In this document: piece by piece, positions 6,015-7,817 of the stretch
Layout: each line of letters starts with the position of its first letter
Position numbering within the stretch: the stretch's first letter is position 1
Source: a bacterium
Lineage (GTDB): Bacteria; Verrucomicrobiota; Verrucomicrobiia; Chthoniobacterales; Terrimicrobiaceae
NCBI GenBank assembly: GCA_009920585.1
Contig: RFZT01000106.1
Coordinates: forward strand, 1-7,817
DNA: 7,817 bases
Reading direction: 5' to 3'
The notes under the pieces: model-generated
Told to the model about the DNA's origin: nothing
The model's input: the letters and a program-made list of their open reading frames with translations, nothing else
Database searches by the model: none
Translations under genes and position numbers: made by a program

Positions 6015-6022
6015 AAAAAAAA
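6015..6022 (-). terminator. T-run after tRNA-Asp, possible terminator
   Basis: Read on the minus strand, the tRNA 3' end is followed by GG and then eight T residues. No separate hairpin lies between, but the tRNA acceptor and T-arm stem directly precede it. Possible transcript end. Confidence 0.4.
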
Positions 6023-6023
6023 C

Positions 6024-6097
6024 CGGAGTCTACGGGGCTCGAACCCGCAACCTCCGCCGTGACAGGGCGGCGCTCTGACCAATTGAGCTAAGACTCC
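6024..6097 (-). tRNA. tRNA-Asp (anticodon GUC)
   Basis: On the minus strand the 74-nt gene folds as a normal cloverleaf. The acceptor stem GGAGTCT pairs with AGACTCC, with discriminator G73, an aspartate identity element. The D-arm is GCTC...GAGC, and the anticodon stem CCGCC/GGCGG encloses the loop CTGTCAC with anticodon GTC. The T-arm GCGGG-TTCGAGC-CCCGT has one G-U pair. CCA is not encoded. It lies 52 bp downstream of nagZ on the same strand and has its own candidate promoter between them. Confidence 0.96.
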
Positions 6098-6110
6098 TAA
6101 GAGGGCGAAG

Positions 6111-6140
6111 ATACTAGGCGCGGATGCCTGCTGGGTGCAA
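6111..6140 (-). promoter_or_regulatory. Candidate promoter of tRNA-Asp
   Basis: On the minus strand TTGCAC (6140-6135) is separated by 18 bp from TAGTAT (6116-6111). The expected start lies about seven bases upstream of the mature tRNA 5' end. The -35 match is poor and the -10 fair, so the call rests mainly on position. Confidence 0.4.
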
Positions 6141-6149
6141 CCCTTTTGT

Positions 6150-7247
6150 TCAATAAATTTCCACTGGGGATCGCTTGCCATCCTCCGGGCTGCGAAGCGC
6201 GGCTTTTTCTGGGCCGAGTACAGCGATACGGAGGTCGAGGATTTCGGCGTCGACGGAGTGGAAGGCCTCTAAACTAAAAGGTGTCGGGGCGGCTAGCTTG
6301 GCTTTGCAACGCGCGACGGACTCGAGGGCGCAATCGAGTTTTTTGCCCATCGAGTCGATGGCTTTTTTCGCTGCGGCCGCCATTTCCACACGATGGCAGA
6401 TCATGAGGAGATCATTCCCGACCTCGATGCCGAGGCGCATGGTTTCATCAAACCCGTAGTGGTTCAAAATCGCGCCCATGTCGAGGTCGTCTGTCATGAC
6501 GAGTCCATCGAAGCCCATGTCTTTGCGGAGGAGGTCGCGGATGATGACAGGCGACAAAGACGCCGGGCGATCCACGGGATCCAAGCCGGAGACGGCAATG
6601 TGGCCGATCATCATGCTGTCCACAGAGTGGGCAAAATGGCGGAAGACCGCGAGTTCGTGAGCTTCCATGAGATCGCTCGATCGCTCAATGCGTGGGAGTT
6701 CGTGATGGGGATCAAGGCCCGCTGAGGCGTAGCCGGGAAAGTGCTTGCCGCAACTCAAGACGCCAGTGGCACGCAGACCATCATTGAAGGCGCTGGCTTT
6801 TTGGATCACCTCGGCCACGTCGCGACCGTAGCAACGGCCACGGAGCGAGTTGTCGGCTTCGTCGTCGAAGGAAATATCGAGCACGGGACAGAGGTCGAGA
6901 TTGAATCCAAATAAACGCAGGATCCGGCCGGTGATGTCACCATGGCGACGGATAAGGGCGAGGTCGCCGCAATCCCGGAGTTGCTGCGCGTTCGGCGGTT
7001 CGTTGCCGATCAGCTTGAGGCGAGAAACGCGGCCGCCTTCCTGGTCGATGGTGATGATCGGTTCCGCCTTACTGAGATCGCGAAGATCGTCGATGAGCTT
7101 ACGGAGTTGCTCGGGGGACTGGATGTTGCGTCCGAAGAGAATGAATCCGCCAGGCTGAACCTCGCGGAAGAGGCGGGCGGATTCGGGATCGAGTTCGGCG
7201 CCGGGGACGCCGACGAGCAGGAGTTGACCGGGATTGTGAGATGGCAT
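6150..7247 (-). CDS. nagZ: Beta-N-acetylhexosaminidase, GH3 (NagZ-type)
   Basis: This 365-residue single-domain glycoside hydrolase family 3 enzyme is expected to remove N-acetylglucosamine from muropeptides in the cytoplasm during peptidoglycan recycling; there is no signal peptide. Substrate-site motifs are in order: GGFILFGRN (33-41), IDQEGGRVSRL (67-77), and GKHFPGYASAGLDPHHELP (167-185). In the last, Asp179 and His181 correspond to the Asp/His acid-base pair on the flexible loop that marks NagZ enzymes. Next come MIGHIAVSGLDP (213-224) and GLVMTDDLDMGAI (248-260), where Asp253 should be the nucleophile. Length suits the short, one-domain NagZ class. The loop differs slightly from the usual GHGDT-x-DSH form. 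The ATG at 7247 starts close to the first beta-strand (QLLLVGVPGAEL) as the family does; no strong ribosome site is seen. It is not operonic with recognisable recycling genes here. Confidence 0.93.
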   Translation of the reverse strand: MPSHNPGQLLLVGVPGAELDPESARLFREVQPGGFILFGRNIQSPEQLRKLIDDLRDLSKAEPIITIDQEGGRVSRLKLIGNEPPNAQQLRDCGDLALIRRHGDITGRILRLFGFNLDLCPVLDISFDDEADNSLRGRCYGRDVAEVIQKASAFNDGLRATGVLSCGKHFPGYASAGLDPHHELPRIERSSDLMEAHELAVFRHFAHSVDSMMIGHIAVSGLDPVDRPASLSPVIIRDLLRKDMGFDGLVMTDDLDMGAILNHYGFDETMRLGIEVGNDLLMICHRVEMAAAAKKAIDSMGKKLDCALESVARCKAKLAAPTPFSLEAFHSVDAEILDLRIAVLGPEKAALRSPEDGKRSPVEIY

Positions 7248-7338
7248 ATCGACGGGAAAACAGATTTTAAACGGTCTGTCGAAATCATTTCACCTTAGTC
7301 CATCGGATTCTTTTGCAGAAACATCGTTCCTATCCCGC

Positions 7339-7344
7339 AAGGAG
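7339..7344 (+). promoter_or_regulatory. Strong Shine-Dalgarno AAGGAG for the 55-codon ORF
   Basis: AAGGAG lies eight bases upstream of the ATG at 7353, ideal spacing, in a window where almost no other gene has a recognisable ribosome site. Confidence 0.45.
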
Positions 7345-7352
7345 AGCTCAGC

Positions 7353-7520
7353 ATGGCGAGGGAGGCGATGGTGAAAGGCGGCATGGAGTTAACGAAAAAA
7401 CCTTATCTTTGGTGCCGCCATGGGTGGAATCCTGATCACGCGAGCCAAGGCCCATTCAAAAAAATACGCTGGGCGGTTGATTTGATCGCCCCGCATGTTA
7501 TCCTCGCTTCGTTATTCTGA
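7353..7520 (+). CDS. Hypothetical small basic protein, 55 residues
   Basis: This short frame begins MAREAMVKGGMELTKKP and ends in a hydrophobic tail, DLIAPHVILASLF, before TGA at 7518-7520. It is basic (several Lys, Arg and His), has three tryptophans, and has a central WCRHGWNPDH. No family is recognised, and there is no signal peptide. Its support is the AAGGAG ribosome site with 8-base spacing and its place 18 bp upstream of the cytochrome lipoprotein on the same strand, compatible with a short leader gene or operon partner. The coding evidence is otherwise weak: a chance frame inside the divergent nagZ-lipoprotein promoter region remains possible. Confidence 0.35.
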   Translation: MAREAMVKGGMELTKKPYLWCRHGWNPDHASQGPFKKIRWAVDLIAPHVILASLF

Positions 7521-7526
7521 AACGAA
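7508..7526. promoter_or_regulatory. Inverted repeat TTCGTT-N7-AACGAA upstream of the lipoprotein gene
   Basis: TTCGTT (7508-7513) and AACGAA (7521-7526) are exact reverse complements around ATTCTGA and end 12 bases before the ATG at 7539. It could be an operator or a hairpin affecting translation; it also spans the stop codon of the 55-codon frame. Function is not established. Confidence 0.3.
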
Positions 7527-7538
7527 CGTATTTGAATT

Positions 7539-7817
7539 ATGAAAAAAATCGGTTTAGCCGTCCTGTTCTGTACGCTGATCTTCGCATCCTGCAAAAAAGC
7601 CCCCGAGCAGGCCCCCAATCCTTCGCCGAAAAATGAACCCGCGAAGGCAGTCGCGTCTGCCGCGTCTGCCGCTCCGGCCTCTCAAACCGTGGCCGCCGCC
7701 CCCGCTGCCGAGAAGATTTCCTTCAGTAGTCAGGTGCGCCCGATTTTGTCGAACAGTTGCTTTGCCTGCCACGGCCCCGACGCCCAAAACCAGTCCAGCC
7801 CTTTCCGCCTAGATACC
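7539..7817 (+). CDS. Planctomycete-type cytochrome c lipoprotein, PSCyt1 domain (3' end missing)
   Basis: Ninety-three residues are visible before the window ends. Residues 1-18 are a signal peptide with a lipobox (MKKIGLAVLFCTLIFASC); Cys18 would be the acylated residue, although Phe at -3 is slightly unusual. An Ala/Pro/Lys-rich linker (19-58) follows. The start of a PSCyt1 domain (PF07635) is then clear: ISFSSQVRPILSNSCFACHG, with haem-binding Cys74, Cys77 and His78, and GPDAQNQSSPFRLD behind it. In PVC bacteria this domain usually begins a very long protein with DUF1549 and DUF1553 modules, often next to a DUF1501 gene; those would lie to the right of the window. The likely location is the periplasmic face of a membrane. 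The electron-transfer or catabolic role is not known. No ribosome site is evident at this ATG. Confidence 0.9.
   Translation, partial: MKKIGLAVLFCTLIFASCKKAPEQAPNPSPKNEPAKAVASAASAAPASQTVAAAPAAEKISFSSQVRPILSNSCFACHGPDAQNQSSPFRLDT

Noticed and set aside
5984..6181. A 65-codon minus-strand frame
   Set aside because: It runs through the tRNA-Asp gene and cannot be a normal protein gene.
6393..7298. Several plus-strand frames of 94-118 codons opposite nagZ
   Set aside because: They are antisense shadows of a well-conserved enzyme gene.

Overview
This window most likely comes from a Verrucomicrobia or related PVC-superphylum bacterium. The best indicator is the partial lipoprotein at the right edge (7539 onward): a lipobox, an Ala/Pro-rich linker, then the CxxCH haem motif in the arrangement typical of Planctomycete-type cytochrome c (PSCyt1) proteins. 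The many short dispersed repeats, weak Shine-Dalgarno sequences and moderate GC agree with this. No species can be named.

Layout, left to right. (1) 1-566: the 3' end of a PIN-domain (PF13470-like toxin component) gene, then a 31-residue fragment of the N-terminus of a UvrD-type helicase, broken where a dispersed repeat begins. (2) 531-676: repeat-rich DNA. (3) 779-1939: an apparently intact IS110-family DEDD transposase, with a 322-bp non-coding right flank that could hold the element's guide (bridge) RNA. (4) 2262-3394: a complete BrnT/BrnA type II toxin-antitoxin operon bracketed by two 85-bp direct repeats (80 of 85 identical). It has a strong promoter whose -10 hexamer lies inside a 17-bp hyphenated palindrome, and the toxin GTG is close to the expected transcription start, so the mRNA may be leaderless. 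(5) 3424-3482: a REP-like palindrome. (6) 3528-5222, minus strand: a 564-residue double-domain ABC permease of the iron(III)/2-aminoethylphosphonate type, with no binding protein or ATPase in view and a dispersed repeat just upstream of its start. (7) 5260-6014: about 750 bp with no convincing gene, containing a 9-bp perfect inverted repeat, two tiny ATGA-overlapping ORFs and a palindromic repeat. (8) 6024-6097, minus strand: tRNA-Asp(GUC), downstream of nagZ (6150-7247, minus), a glycoside hydrolase family 3 beta-N-acetylhexosaminidase of peptidoglycan recycling. (9) 7353-7817, plus strand: a 55-codon ORF with an AAGGAG ribosome site, followed 18 nt later by the partial cytochrome c lipoprotein.

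The left half (1-3500) is accessory DNA: toxin-type genes, a broken gene, an insertion sequence and repeats. The right half is more ordinary chromosome (transporter, tRNA, cell-wall recycling, cytochrome). No clearly new biological system was found. The strongest leads are the repeat-bracketed brnTA operon with its possible leaderless toxin message, the possible bridge RNA of the IS110 element, and the small ORF before the cytochrome lipoprotein.
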